A stretch of 64,000 nucleotides of DNA from contig NC_003284.9 of NCBI RefSeq assembly GCF_000002985.6, positions 4,526,001-4,590,000 on the forward strand, read 5' to 3'. The position numbers and the translations under genes are program-made. Below the pieces are notes generated by a model. The model ran no database searches and was not told the DNA's origin. It worked only from the letters and a program-made list of their open reading frames with translations. This DNA is from Caenorhabditis elegans (lineage: Eukaryota > Nematoda > Chromadorea > Rhabditida > Rhabditidae). Of the stretch, positions 47,812 through 59,514 are shown in pieces (within the stretch, counting starts at the first letter, position 1; every line of letters begins with the position of its first letter).

Positions 47812-50800
47812 AATTAATTTCAAATGTTCAAATATACTTTATTTTTCTCCAAATTTTCTCGTTTTCTTCTTCATTTTCTCATTTCCTCATCACTTCAATG
47901 AAGTTTTTATGCTCTTTGCCGTCGAATTAGTTGTCACCCATGTCAGCCCAATAACCACCAACCCCTCTTATATTGTGCGGTTTACTGCGCGGGGCTCACC
48001 CAATATCTAATCGCTGTCTCAACTAATTACAGCGTTTCGATCACCGCCTCCGCCTCTCGTTCACCGTCATCATTTTCACCCGAAAATTGGCGCCTTGACG
48101 GAATGGCAAAATGGTGGAAGAAGCAGGATGTGAGTTGGCAAAACGGACGGAAAGGAGAATGAAGAAGGCGAGCTTTTGTTGGGTGGGTGCGCAAGAAGCC
48201 GTGGGCTTTTGTTTATTCCCCGGGGGACATGTGAAGCACACACACACACACACGAATACATGCGACGAATACAAAATGTGATTTTTGAGTTTTGTTATCG
48301 CAGTTTACTATACAACCATTGAATTTGTAAGTGTACGCGCAAGGTCACTATCCCGAATCTCGGCTTCGGGGCTCTTTTTCCATTGTTTTTTCCAGCATTA
48401 TGCTCCGAATCTGAATCTCAATTCAATTTTCAGACGTTTGTTTTCGCTTGTCCATTTCAAGTTTTCAGCTGGTGTACAAATTATAGCTGTACACCCATTT
48501 TATTTAACACAAAGCACAACGAAAAAATAAGATGACGACGACCAAATCGTCTTCAAATTTCCGGCGAATTGTTTCTCAATTTCCGCCGTCTAAATTTGTG
48601 AGAAAAAAAAATGCGCGCCACATGAAGCGCCCACTTCCAATACCCCAGTACCCCGTGCCATCGAAAACCAATCATATCAAATTTCGAAATTTAATGCCCT
48701 CCTAGAAAGGAAATTCTCACTTCAGGTTGTTTTCTCAAAGTGCCTCATTTTTTCCTTTTCACTTCGTTGGATATTGTGTCTATCCTATTTTTCCCCTCAT
48801 CTCTGTACACCGGCAAAAAAATGGAAAAAAGGAAAAAAGGTCTCGAAGAAAACTTACTTACCCCCAGCCAATTGTAGTTATTCAACACACTACATAAACT
48901 TCTTTCTTTTTTCCTTTTTCTATTTTTTCTTCTCTTCCCATCCTTCTCTCTACATTTCGTTTTTTTTCTTTCCAAAAGCAGACTTTCTTTCGAAAAATTT
49001 GCTCCGCCTACCTCCCCAAATTGCCGTTGTCCTTGTCTTCGTCTTATTCGAGTAGCTACAAACGAGCGTTAATAAAGCCCAAAGCAGGATGCGATTGAAA
49101 CATTGTGCTATTGTTCTGAAGAGCAGCCGAAAAGTGCACTTGGCTTGAAATCAGATTGGCACAAGATGCATGAAAGAAGAAAACGAGAGGAAAGAATCAA
49201 ATTCTCACTTCTCTCTTAGTGTCCCCTCTCTTCCCGACAAATAGGTTTGGTTCTTCAGTTTTCGAGGAAAAACGGCGACATTTCCTAATGCGGCTTGTCG
49301 TCGGGGCTTCGTCGTAAACCTGCCACAGCTCAACTTGACTTCTCAAATTTCTTATACGTATCATCATATTCCATTGCAATTTGCATTCTCATTCTACCAT
49401 GACAAGTCGCCGCGCGCTATTCATATCTGTTTGCTCACCGTCCATTCTCTATTTCTTTGCATCTCCTAGTCACTTTTCCGTCTTGTTCGACATAAATTGT
49501 ACTACAATTTTTGTTTAAATTTTTCTGATTTTGTTAATTTTAAAACGTCAAGAAAATTAACTATTGGGAAAAGCTTGTTATTTTCTCACAGGCTAGAAAG
49601 TTTAAATTTAGTGCATACTTTGCATGTTTAAAAATAAATAAAAATAATAAATTCTGGTTTCTCTATGCCATTTACTATTAGAAACATTACAAATGTTATT
49701 TTCTAGACTGAATCAACAAAAAGGGAACGTGTTCCTTTAAACTGACATGACAAATTTTTCTGCAAAATTACTAATCTTATTTGAAAACTATTAATTTTTG
49801 GTTTGCAATTGTCTAAATGAGTTTTCAGACAAATTTTGTTAACCAACCTGAATTCTGCCAAGTAAAACGGATTGATGACAAAAATTGAATATATTTGTGG
49901 TCTCTTTTAAAGGTACGGCCATGAGAAAAATGATCAAACTCCATTCTTATGGTAGACTTGTTATTTATTATTATAACACCTTTCACAAAAAAAATAAATT
50001 AATTTTAATTTTGAGTTAAATGTGGTAAAAACAGAATGTCTTTTTGAACCCCTACAAATATGTTTGAATAGTTTGAACATAATTAAAACATGAAAATTTT
50101 CACCGGCTTTTTGATTCACAATAAACAAATTTCCAAAATTTTTTGAACAGTTCTTCAATGATATTAGATAGTTTCATCACCATAGAAATGGGTTATAGTT
50201 ATTCCCCCACTAGCCACACTCCACGTAGTATTAATTTGATTCTTAATCGGTGAATAGCTTTTTCTTAAAACGCAGAAACAAATTCTCGAAATCCATTTTA
50301 ATACACTCTAAAACATTGCAAAATGCGTTGCCATGCCATAGGAGGTAGTGGTCTTTCCGCGCGTGCTCGACATCGTTGATTCACAAGCTTTTCCGCATGC
50401 ACAACATGTCGCTTATTTTTGGCCAGGGTGTTGGTGCCAATCAATAATATGCATGTGTTGACGCGTCTGTTGGATGCGCGAGAGCCTTGTGTGTGTGTGG
50501 TCGGTGTGTGACGAGCGGCGGCCACCCTCGCTTTCCTCTCCCCCCATCCCATCGCGACCTCCTCTTTTGTGCATAACCCTATTTCTGCATATTTCACCTC
50601 CTCCCCCCCCCCCCCCACTTCTTTGTCTATATTTTATATATCTTTCTTCTCTTTCCACTTTCTATGTAAAGCTTGACATATTTTTATTAGAAACAGACAT
50701 TTATTTATCATTAAATAACCCTGAAATGTGCATCATTGAGGTTACCTTCACTATTTGTAAATTACAACTTTTTGTTGACTGTGGGCAGTTTTGATCTAAT

Positions 50801-52248
50801 TACAGCTTCGTTTAAGCTTGATTGTTATTAATAATAATTTTTTCTTCTCACAATTATTATTACCTACCCTTTTCCTTAGATAGCAGGTCACATTTTTCCC
50901 TTGCACTAATGAAGAAGCAAGCTGCTAGAGACACACTGAAAATTCCGCTTATTAGAATGCTCCACACTTTATGTGAATCTTGTTTCTGTTTCTTGTTTCT
51001 GTGTTGAGTTTCTGTGTTTATTTTTTGATGAAAAACAAAACAAAAACAATTTACGAAAAGATGCATGAAACGCAAATGCTTGTTGAGAATCGGAAATGTT
51101 ACTTCAGCACAAAAACACTTAGAGAGAGGTTCTTCAAATAGAATGTGGTTCCCTCTGAGTGCTCGTTTTTTTTGGTTTTGAGTAAGCATACAATATTTAT
51201 TTCTATTTCTATAATTTTAAAAGTTAGTGTCATAAAAATTGCAGAAGCATCAATTTTTGCTAGTTCGTGTTCTTCAGATGATTTCATTATTTTTTCAATA
51301 GAAAAATATTCACATTGACAAAACGTTTATTCGTTAAATGTTTATCCGTATCACCGTAGGTATTTTAGTATAAACACAATTTTAATAGTCTAACATGCTA
51401 AATTAACCTTCTTCAAATTTTTTTGTTTGTTTGAAAACTTCAGTCACTGTTTGGTAAATTGCCAAATATTCCAAAAATTTCAACTGTTTCAAAAATTTCA
51501 AAAACTGCAGCAGAATTGAATTCCTAAAATTAAAATAACAAACAATTAAAATAAAACAAATCGTATAAAAATGTTTATTTTAGCTGACTTCCAAAATTAT
51601 GAAATTATATAAATCACTTTTTCACCTAAAATTTAAAACAGTTCAAAACATTTTTTCAACTTTTACTACAATAATCGGTCATTTTAGCTTCATATAAATT
51701 ATTTTACTGACGATGCTCTGAATGTTCAAGAATGAAATAAAAACTCAAAAATTTTGATATACACATTTTTATTTTTAGAACTTTTGAAAACTAGAATATT
51801 ACAGTCATAAAGTTATTTTAATTTCAAAAAAAAAACAGCGAAACTAAACGCCGTTTCGAGCCAATGATAATATAAACATTATTTTAGAGATTGTATGAGC
51901 TCATTCAAGTAATTAGTGCAGGAAAAGTTTGATCGTTTGGAGTTTTTCTCCAAACATCACATGACCTGTGTAGTTATAGTACATTAAGCGTATTTTCATT
52001 GCAACCCTCCATTTTCTCCCTCAACACTTTAATTTTCTTAAAAACTAATTCGAGACTTTGCATAGAAACGCCTTGATTTGGTCTTTCAACATCACACATT
52101 CCTACGTGAGGCTTCTTTCCCCGCCTCCCCCTTCAACCAACTCGAATTTCAAATTTCCATTTCCACCACCTGCTCATAAATTTTTGAAAACCCGCCGCCG
52201 CTTTTCGTCTCCTCTCTTCATCGTTTCCACTTTGCGCAACTTCTAGAC
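47812..52248. other. Intergenic region, amt-1 to the LAPTM-like gene
   Basis: The first 1.6 kb (47.9-49.5) is comparatively GC/CT-rich with a short CA run (about 48235-48253). 49.5-50.3 is AT-rich. 50.3-50.6 is GC-rich and ends in a poly-C tract. 51.4-51.7 shows diverged palindromic-repeat pieces. Open frames such as 48774-49055 and 50474-50794 are CT-rich low-complexity artefacts. No gene supported. Confidence 0.5.
50603..50616. repeat. Poly-C tract (poly-G on the minus strand)
   Basis: Fourteen consecutive C preceded by ctcct. G-tracts of this type can form quadruplexes and are length-unstable in nematode genomes. Confidence 0.8.
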
Positions 52249-55176
52249 ATGGAAGAAAACCGACAATCGAGAAAACCGCAAATTGTCGTGAGTTTCAGAA
52301 AAAAAAGAGGAATAAGTTGGAGCTTTTGTTGCTATATAGTTCTTAGGCTTCTTAACAGGCTTTAATTGACAGAAATAAAAAATTGCTGGAAAATATGCCA
52401 AACATGATGCAACGTATGGGGACATTTTTACGACTAATACTTTTTAAGGCCTATAAATACATAAGTTTCCAAAAACAATTTTAAATTCTGAAATTTGGCT
52501 CCTTAACTAATTGTATTGGCGAAACGTTTTTCACCACTGGTATTTTTGACCTCAGAACAAGTTACGTATTTAAAAAACCTATTTGTATAAAATCAATGCA
52601 CATTTCTACCGAATCAGCTCACTGAAGAATAATTTTTGGAGCGATTTTTTTTTGGAAAAAAAAAATTTCAGTTTTTTTTACATTTTCAGCCATCTTGGTA
52701 AATCACCAAATTTTTTAAAATTGTGAAATTAAAATACATTTTTGAGCAATTTCGCAGGTTTATAGCCTTATAGTATTTAATTGTTAGCAGTTGAAACATA
52801 AATAAAACAAATTCATATAATAGAAAAACGTTTTTGGTCTCCTTTCAAAATCACGCTTTTTGCAAAAGGGCACTAAATTTCGGCGAAATTTTATCTGTTT
52901 TAAAACTTCTTTTTTGTATTTTCCTACCCATTTTGAATGTTTTTGAGCAATTTCTTTAATTTCCTGTTATCAAACAACACATAGTCCTAGTTTTGTTGTT
53001 GTGATGACTCGTCGCTTTTCTTATCAGTACTACATTAGAAGAATATTAACTCACAACGCCTAACAGGTCAACTGTATTATTAGTTGCTCTCTTTAAATCA
53101 GTTTTGTGAGCGTTGTTGCTTTTGCGTTCATTTTCTCTATATACATACACAACTTGTTTTCTTTTCTATGCATTCTGCCTATTTTTCCTTTTCCTGTCTC
53201 TTCTTGTGGTTCTCGTAAGCTGTGTTTTGTTTCGAAATGTTCGGCTGTGTGCCCCCAATTCTGGTGTTGTTGTTGTGCTCATTTTTGACATTTCGCATCA
53301 ACCCAAAAAAGGGAAAAACGAAAAAAAAAAAAAAAAAAACGAAATCCACTTCATTGCGTATCGGCTTTTTTCCTTGTGGTTGTGGAATCCTTCTATTTGT
53401 TTTTTTTTCTGTTAGAGGAAATCTAAAATCACGCTTTCTGTTTTTGTTGAATACTAATTGTTAATTTTTAAAATGTAGAAAAAGTATATAATTTCTAAAT
53501 TTCCAGCTTTGGTTGGAAGGACGATTCGAAAATATGATGAATGGACGGGCCGTAAGGTCCGTTCTCATACGAAATAATCGTCAAGAAAATGGTTCTGTGG
53601 ATCATGTAAGTCATATAATTTTACATTACTAATTTTCGTAATATTTATTTTCAGGTCCCTCGGTCGATTCAATTCGATGAAAGTTCTGACGAATACAGAT
53701 GTCTGTGCAATTGCTTCCATGTTAAAACGGGTGCCTTCATAATTGGTTGCGTTCACGTTCTTATGATTCTATTCTTCCTGATTCACAGTTTATTCGTCTA
53801 CTTCCAACATGATGGACGGTTACAGCAGGTAATATATTTCTGCATAACGTCGTTAACATATTCATTGTTTTCAGGCTCGTGGTGTCAAGGAAAACTACGT
53901 CTTTGGTTCTTTTCTTGCGGAAATGATCGGACTCGGTCTGGGTATTTTCGCGGTTTTCCTACTTTTTGTCGCTTTGTCCCGAAATTCGGCTCTGCTCGTC
54001 GTACCACATCTTGTTATGCAGGTACTAGTCTTTTTTCCATATGTTTTTACTGAAGGGAGAATGGAAAAACTGAGGCAGTCCCTCAAAATCTAATTTGCAG
54101 TGGAAAGAATACAGTTCAAAACGAAATTTGTATCGGTTTTAATTTTAGGTCATCGCAATTCTATGCTTCATCGTCGTATTAGTATGTGGAACAATAGCAT
54201 TGTGCACTGATTCAGCAGTTTTCTACCGATTAATCAATGCAGCGCCTTTTATGGAACACCCGAATAACAACACAGTGGCTCTTGATACTGGTTTGTTTTA
54301 TAGAAGTTTTTCCCAACATTTAGCGTACCACTAAATACATAAGTATTAGTATATAACTATATATATATATATATATATATAACTAGTATATAAGTATATA
54401 ACTACACAAGTATTTAAAAATGCCAAGAAACACAAAAAACTTAACGCACAACAAACCAAAAAAAAAAATGAATTTTTGCATTTTCCTGTATAGACTAAAA
54501 AAATAGTTGACCAACATTCCGCAAAAATGGTAGTTAATTTTGTAGAGTTGCCAAAAGTAGTTACCGCCCTACAAAAAATAGGATCAAGTATAAGAATATC
54601 CCCTGTAGAAAAGTTTCAAACCCCCCCCCCCATCCAAATGATGGGCAAATTCCTTTTTTAATTTTGGGGATGTTATATTTGCTGATATTATTGTTTGCAA
54701 AAACACAAAAAAATTTCAAAAATTCAAAACTCGAAAAATTGCTAAAACAGCTTGGCTAATACCTTGACGTGTTCTGCGCTAAATTTTTTTTTTGATCTGT
54801 AGACAATCATGATATAATAATGACGATAAGTATTAATTCAAAAATCACAAGTCAGAAAATTTCCACAACAAAACGTGTTTGTAGCTTTCTTTTGACTAAT
54901 TAAGGCGCTTAAAGCGGTCATAAAAATAATAATTGCAGTCCTTTGGATATCTGAATAACTTTCCCGTAAAACTAGAAAATGTTTTGATAAATTCCTATTT
55001 CAGGAACCATGGTGCGGATCTACTCATTGATGATCGTTTATGCAGTATCGCTTGCACTAGAATTCTGGTTCATCGTTGTCATTTACAATTGCAACAGATA
55101 CCTAGATGAACGTAGTGATTATATGAAATACTGTCTAGCATTTAGCACGCCGATGAAGACCCTCTCTGCTAGATAG
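52249..55176 (+). CDS. LAPTM-like four-span membrane protein
   Basis: Six exons (52249-52287, 53507-53605, 53655-53828, 53875-54021, 54149-54290, 55004-55176) join in frame to 257 aa. An N-terminal cytosolic region has a short cysteine cluster (YRCLCNCFHV, about residues 61-70). Four predicted membrane spans follow, at about 71-97, 114-139, 145-172 and 206-230. The loop between spans 3 and 4 contains HPNNNT, a possible glycosylation site. Four spans after a Cys cluster, with this size, resemble the lysosome-associated LAPTM4/5 and related nematode families; the call is by architecture, not a decisive motif. Expected location is the endosomal/lysosomal or plasma membrane. The C-terminal tail is short (PMKTLSAR) with no PPxY motif, which classical LAPTM proteins carry. 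Intron 1 is 1.2 kb. The gene converges with the next one. Confidence 0.8.
52288..53506. other. 1.2-kb intron 1 of the LAPTM-like gene
   Basis: AT-rich. Contains diverged palindromic-repeat pieces at about 52620-52950 and a 19-nt A run (53321-53339). No exon seen. Confidence 0.5.
54359..54380. repeat. TA dinucleotide microsatellite
   Basis: Uninterrupted (TA)n run flanked by imperfect copies (tatataac, actagtatataag) in the last intron of the LAPTM-like gene. Confidence 0.8.
54621..54631. repeat. Poly-C tract
   Basis: Eleven consecutive C in the last intron of the LAPTM-like gene. Confidence 0.7.
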
Positions 55177-55775
55177 AATCGTTTGTTCTAGATCCTAATT
55201 TTGTCATTCCTATGTAATTTCGTTCGTTTAGTCTTCACAATTATTCTTGCCTGTGTAATCTCTGCTAGAGCTATTATCGTCTTATTATTCCACGTACGGT
55301 TTAATTAAGTCAGTTACGCTAAACAATAATTCAATCTACATATATTTAATGTTCTTTGCTTCAAAAAAAAACATTTTTAATCTTTGATTTTGAAAGTGTG
55401 TCATTTTCACCCAAGGTTTTACTGAGCATTTATTTTTTTTTACTTCACCACTTTACCTCTATCTTTGACTACTTTCACTTGCTCAGCTTCTTCTCGAACC
55501 TGTTCTTTCACTTTTCAACACAATTGAATTTTATCTACTCTTTCTGAGGTTGTGACAATGTACATAGACTATTCTTTTCCGATCTTTTTATTTCAACTTT
55601 TTTTTTATCATAACACAAAATAATCATGCTTTTAAAATAATAATTGTTCAGATCATTAAAATCCGATTAACATTGATTAGTAATATTGTCGAGATCATTT
55701 GGTACAATAAAATTAAGTAAAAACAAAGTGTACTTCGTGGGAAAAACGTTAGTGATGAAAATATTTGGGAAAATC
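55177..55775. other. Shared 3' region of two convergent genes
   Basis: Holds the 3' UTR of the LAPTM-like gene. The plus-strand AATAAA at 55706-55711 is the first canonical one. A minus-strand AATAAA (complement of 55587-55592) lies below the stop of the convergent gene. The two transcripts may overlap by 100 nt or more. Confidence 0.5.
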
Positions 55776-58700
55776 TCAAGCGCCACCTAAGTACCACGGC
55801 TTCCATTTTACAGTTGTTGCTGGTAATATTGGATACTGAACGATCGGCTGCGTGGTTGTCATCATGGTGCTTTTGGCGTGGGTTGTAGAAGGTCGATATG
55901 TTATTTTTACAGGTTGTGGCGGAATCATTGTGGTTTTCGGCGCAATTGTCACTATTTCAGGTTGATAGACAGCTGAAAGTAGAGATGAAGCACAATTGGA
56001 TTAATAGAAGCCTACCTTGAGATGTGGCATATATATTCGACATTGGAGTTGCGACTGCTGGTGTATTATAGCTTTGTGTTTCGGCAAATATTTCCTTGTC
56101 GTAACTGTTTTCCAGAAGAGCAGTGAGCTGGGATGGAAGATTCGGCGGAATCAAACTTTTCAGAATGTCGATTACCTGAAATTAACATGTGCCAACTATT
56201 TTTAGCTGTTATGTGGCCTCTGATCATCATTTTTTAGAATTCTTGCGCAGAATTCCGCAAAATACAGTGTTTTTGAGTACTGTAACATGATGCTAGCGTA
56301 CTTTTGAGGCTACAGTAACCGAAAATTGTACAACTATTCAATTTATGACTAATATTTTCCCTTTCAGATAAAAAAGTCAATTTTGAAGTTTTTTGCTTAA
56401 AATTTGGTGTATCTGAGTATTTGGTGTATCTGAGTAGTGTAATTCGTTATTCGCGAAATTTTCGAGTTTCAGTAACCAAAAACAGTCAAGTCAAATTTTT
56501 CACTAAAACTCTTTCTTTTTTTTAATTGTTCAAGTGAACGTTTTTCAATTAAATTTTCGGAACTGAAATCCGCGAAAGTAAAGATTTTTATTGAAACAAT
56601 TGTTTTTAGCGAAAGTTATAAATTTTGAAGTTATATCATAAAGACTCAACCAACAAATCAAGAAAAAGAAATTCTAAATACCAAGCTGAATTTTAGATTT
56701 TCTGTAAAAAAAAATGAGCACCATATCATTTCGGAATTTTTTCTCACTGGACAAGCTTCTGGGTCAACTTATTGCCGTTAGAAACAATTTGAATCTGATG
56801 ATAGAACAGGCGATTTGGTAGAAAAATATTCAACTGACAAGTATAGTGATTGAATTGTTTTCTATATTTTCGATAATATATCGAACTTATAAAGTTTCTG
56901 CTAAATTTTGAGTTGCCCGAAAGTTGATAAATACCTTATGTCTTCGTGGTGTTGCTCCGTATTCAGTTGTTGTAAACAGTGGATGTTGAGTTGTAAAGAC
57001 GAATTCACCTGCAACAATAAATGCACTTTGAGCACAACTCTATTGTCACTCTTACCCGATGAAGTTTTTTGTCTCCAGTGTTCTTTGTTGTATTGCACTT
57101 TCTGACCATAGTCACCCTTATTCCAAATGTTCGACTTTTCTTGCAATTCAACTTGATTCGGATAAAGCTGGGCAGCATTATTGTTGGTCAAGTTTGCCGC
57201 AAAAGTTGGTCTTTGCGGACGCAGGTAAACATTTGTCTGCTCAGGTAGGGCAATATAAATGTTATCTGCTGTTGAGGGAGTTGCTGGAGATGTCAAGACC
57301 ATTGGGTGTTCTTGGATTTCTGTTTTTGACTTTTGAATCTTAAAATAAATATTATCAATTATGAATGAATCTAGGTTTTTAGTAGAAAAATACAAACCGG
57401 TTTTCTATATTGTGTCTTAATTTTCTTCTCCTTCAAATTTGAGATCTTCGGTCTTACGGTGGCAATTGTTTCTAAAATCTACTTTCATTTGAAAATTTCA
57501 AAAATACAACTAGTTACCGTTTGATGGAGTACATACAACTGGATAAGTCGGCTCAAAAACTGTAGTTTGAAGCTCCTGGAAGAGACTTGCTGCTTCTGCC
57601 CCACATTTTTCTAAAATTCAATAGCCTAATTTAATCAATCTATAAAATAAAAATTACGGTCAATATCTTTCATTGTACAAGTATTTTGTTCAGATATCCA
57701 TGTACGCATCATGCAGATGAGACCACGAGAATTGCACTCTTTTCTGAAATATGTTTAACTCAAGGAAAATTAATTTTGTTAGCGATTTAAAAAAAAATAT
57801 AGACACCTTTAGGTTGAGTTGTTTCATGCGTAAGTCAGTTGTTTAAAATGATGTTGACAAAATTGGTATTTGTGTATTATACCTGGCCCAAAAATGTTTT
57901 CCAATATGATTCCTTTTAAATTCTTTGGAAAATGATAATTTAATCTAATCGTAAAATTGGGTTTTGCATTTTTGGTTTTACATAAAAAAGCATTAATCCT
58001 AAGCATACTACATATAAACAAAATGGCCACTTAAAATTTTCAAAATGGTAAGTATTTTTGGGCCAGGTATACTACACAAGTACCGAAAAATCGGAGAACT
58101 AGGAAACAATTACTATGCAGCTAAAAGGTGACCGGAAACTTAAAAGATACGAAGAGTTGTTACGTTCTACTCTACCACATTGATAAAAATGTATGATTGG
58201 ACACCAGAAAAGTCGATACCATACTAGGCTGGGGTTTTTCTCAGCTAACTCAGACTTTTTTAAAAAAGAAAACTCTTAGAATTTGAATTTTGCTGTTGTT
58301 TTTGCAGAAACAGATACAGAGCAGAAAAAATATTTAAAAATCCCTCAAATGATAGATCGAGTATACTGATCACCACACAGGTCACAAGGATCAGCACTGT
58401 TGTTGACTGATGTGTTGAAAAGTTAAAACCTTACTTGCATGATATAACCTGTTTTCCATATTCATTATCATCCAATTGGCATCCTGTGCTCGCTGGTAGA
58501 GAAAGGACTCCGGATATACATTTTTGATGCTCAATGACCAAGCTGAAAAAGTGTAGCTGATGTTATGAGGTTTTCTCCATTCATTCGAAATCCCTTTCCC
58601 TGATCTTTACCTAATGGACACCAATTGAAAATTGCGGAAGACATTTTGCACATTATTAAGCAAACACGTTTCGAATACCGTGTGCTTATTTGAGCTGACA

Positions 58701-59514
58701 CCTCTCAAGTGCTTGCGTTCGCACCTATATCTACTGTTTTCATAATGGAACTTCCTCACCGATGAACAGAAGAACACATGGCTGATAAGCCAAGTGCTAA
58801 TTTTGTAGAACATGTGAGGAGGAGAACAAGACGCGAAAAACCGTTGAGCAAACGTTGCCGAACGCGAATTTTGTTCGTAATTCGCGGGTCACGTAAATGC
58901 TTGGACAATAAAAATAGAAAGAAACAAACATTGATGAAAATGTGGTTTCAATGCACAACGGCCAATTGAAAGAGTAAGGATTTGGGTCAGTTTCTCGGAG
59001 AAGGTATTGTTTTGGTACAAGCTCCGTGCACAGTTTGCACGAACAACAATGACTACATTCATAATGTGTGGGTTGTGAGTAAAAATCAAAATTAAAACTT
59101 ACTTCTGTCTCTTCAAACTGAACGGAGAACATAGATACATGATAGTTTTAGATACTTCGTTCAAAATTCTTTTCTGTTTATCATCTCCACACTCTCGAAT
59201 TTTCTCTTGGAAACATGGAAGAGTAGATGAATATACTCTGAAACATAAAATTCTCTTGTCTTTTTGATCTCTGGATCTGGAACTCACTTGCAAGTGTGCA
59301 GAAGTCTTGCTTCCGTGCCAATGTTGAATATCAGACTCAAAATGTTTTTCTCGATTGGAACTCTTTGAGCTTTCAGCCGGAGCATGCAACCAAGAAATGA
59401 GTGATCTGGACATCTTGCGAAGACCTTACTGGATTCTGAACATGACTATTTAAAATTAATATTTATGTACAGTAACCTACCGCTCATAAAAAGTAAAATG
59501 AGTATAAGCCTCAT
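55776..59514 (-). CDS. Secreted cysteine-rich protein with low-complexity tail
   Basis: Twelve minus-strand exons join in frame to about 511 aa: 59481-59514, 59288-59435, 59103-59237, 58611-58754, 58435-58542, 57658-57743, 57518-57610, 57398-57471, 57056-57338, 56935-57008, 56016-56175, 55776-55972. The signal peptide is MRLILILLFMSESSKVFA. About 230 residues follow with regularly spaced cysteines, for example PCFQEKIREC, ISCKKECNSRGLIC and DIDQKCGAEAASLFQE. This resembles the nematode T20D4.11-like (DUF19) extracellular repeat, possibly two copies. The C-terminal half is Gln/Thr/Pro-rich, cysteine-free and ends WYLGGA. No catalytic motif is visible and function is unknown. The acceptor of exon 4 is weak: 58754 or 58733 both keep the frame. 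The other junctions are canonical and phase-consistent. A MITE lies in the intron at 57744-58434. Confidence 0.75.
57865..58084. mobile_element. MITE, GGTACTTGTGTAGTATACC family, copy 2
   Basis: 220 bp. The left end ggtatttgtgtattatacc continues ctggcccaaaaat. The right end, reversed, is ggtacttgtgtagtatacc continuing ctggcccaaaaatac. Together these make terminal inverted repeats of about 32 bp. No coding capacity. Inserted in an intron of the cysteine-rich protein gene, in opposite orientation to copy 1. Confidence 0.8.

Noticed and set aside
48774-49055. Phe/Ser-rich frame in a CT-rich stretch
   Set aside because: Composition artefact of pyrimidine-rich sequence.
58797-59132. Minus-strand frame rich in Cys/Phe within the intron of the cysteine-rich protein gene
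   Set aside because: Overlaps exon 3 in a different frame and would not join in phase with exon 4; treated as intronic.
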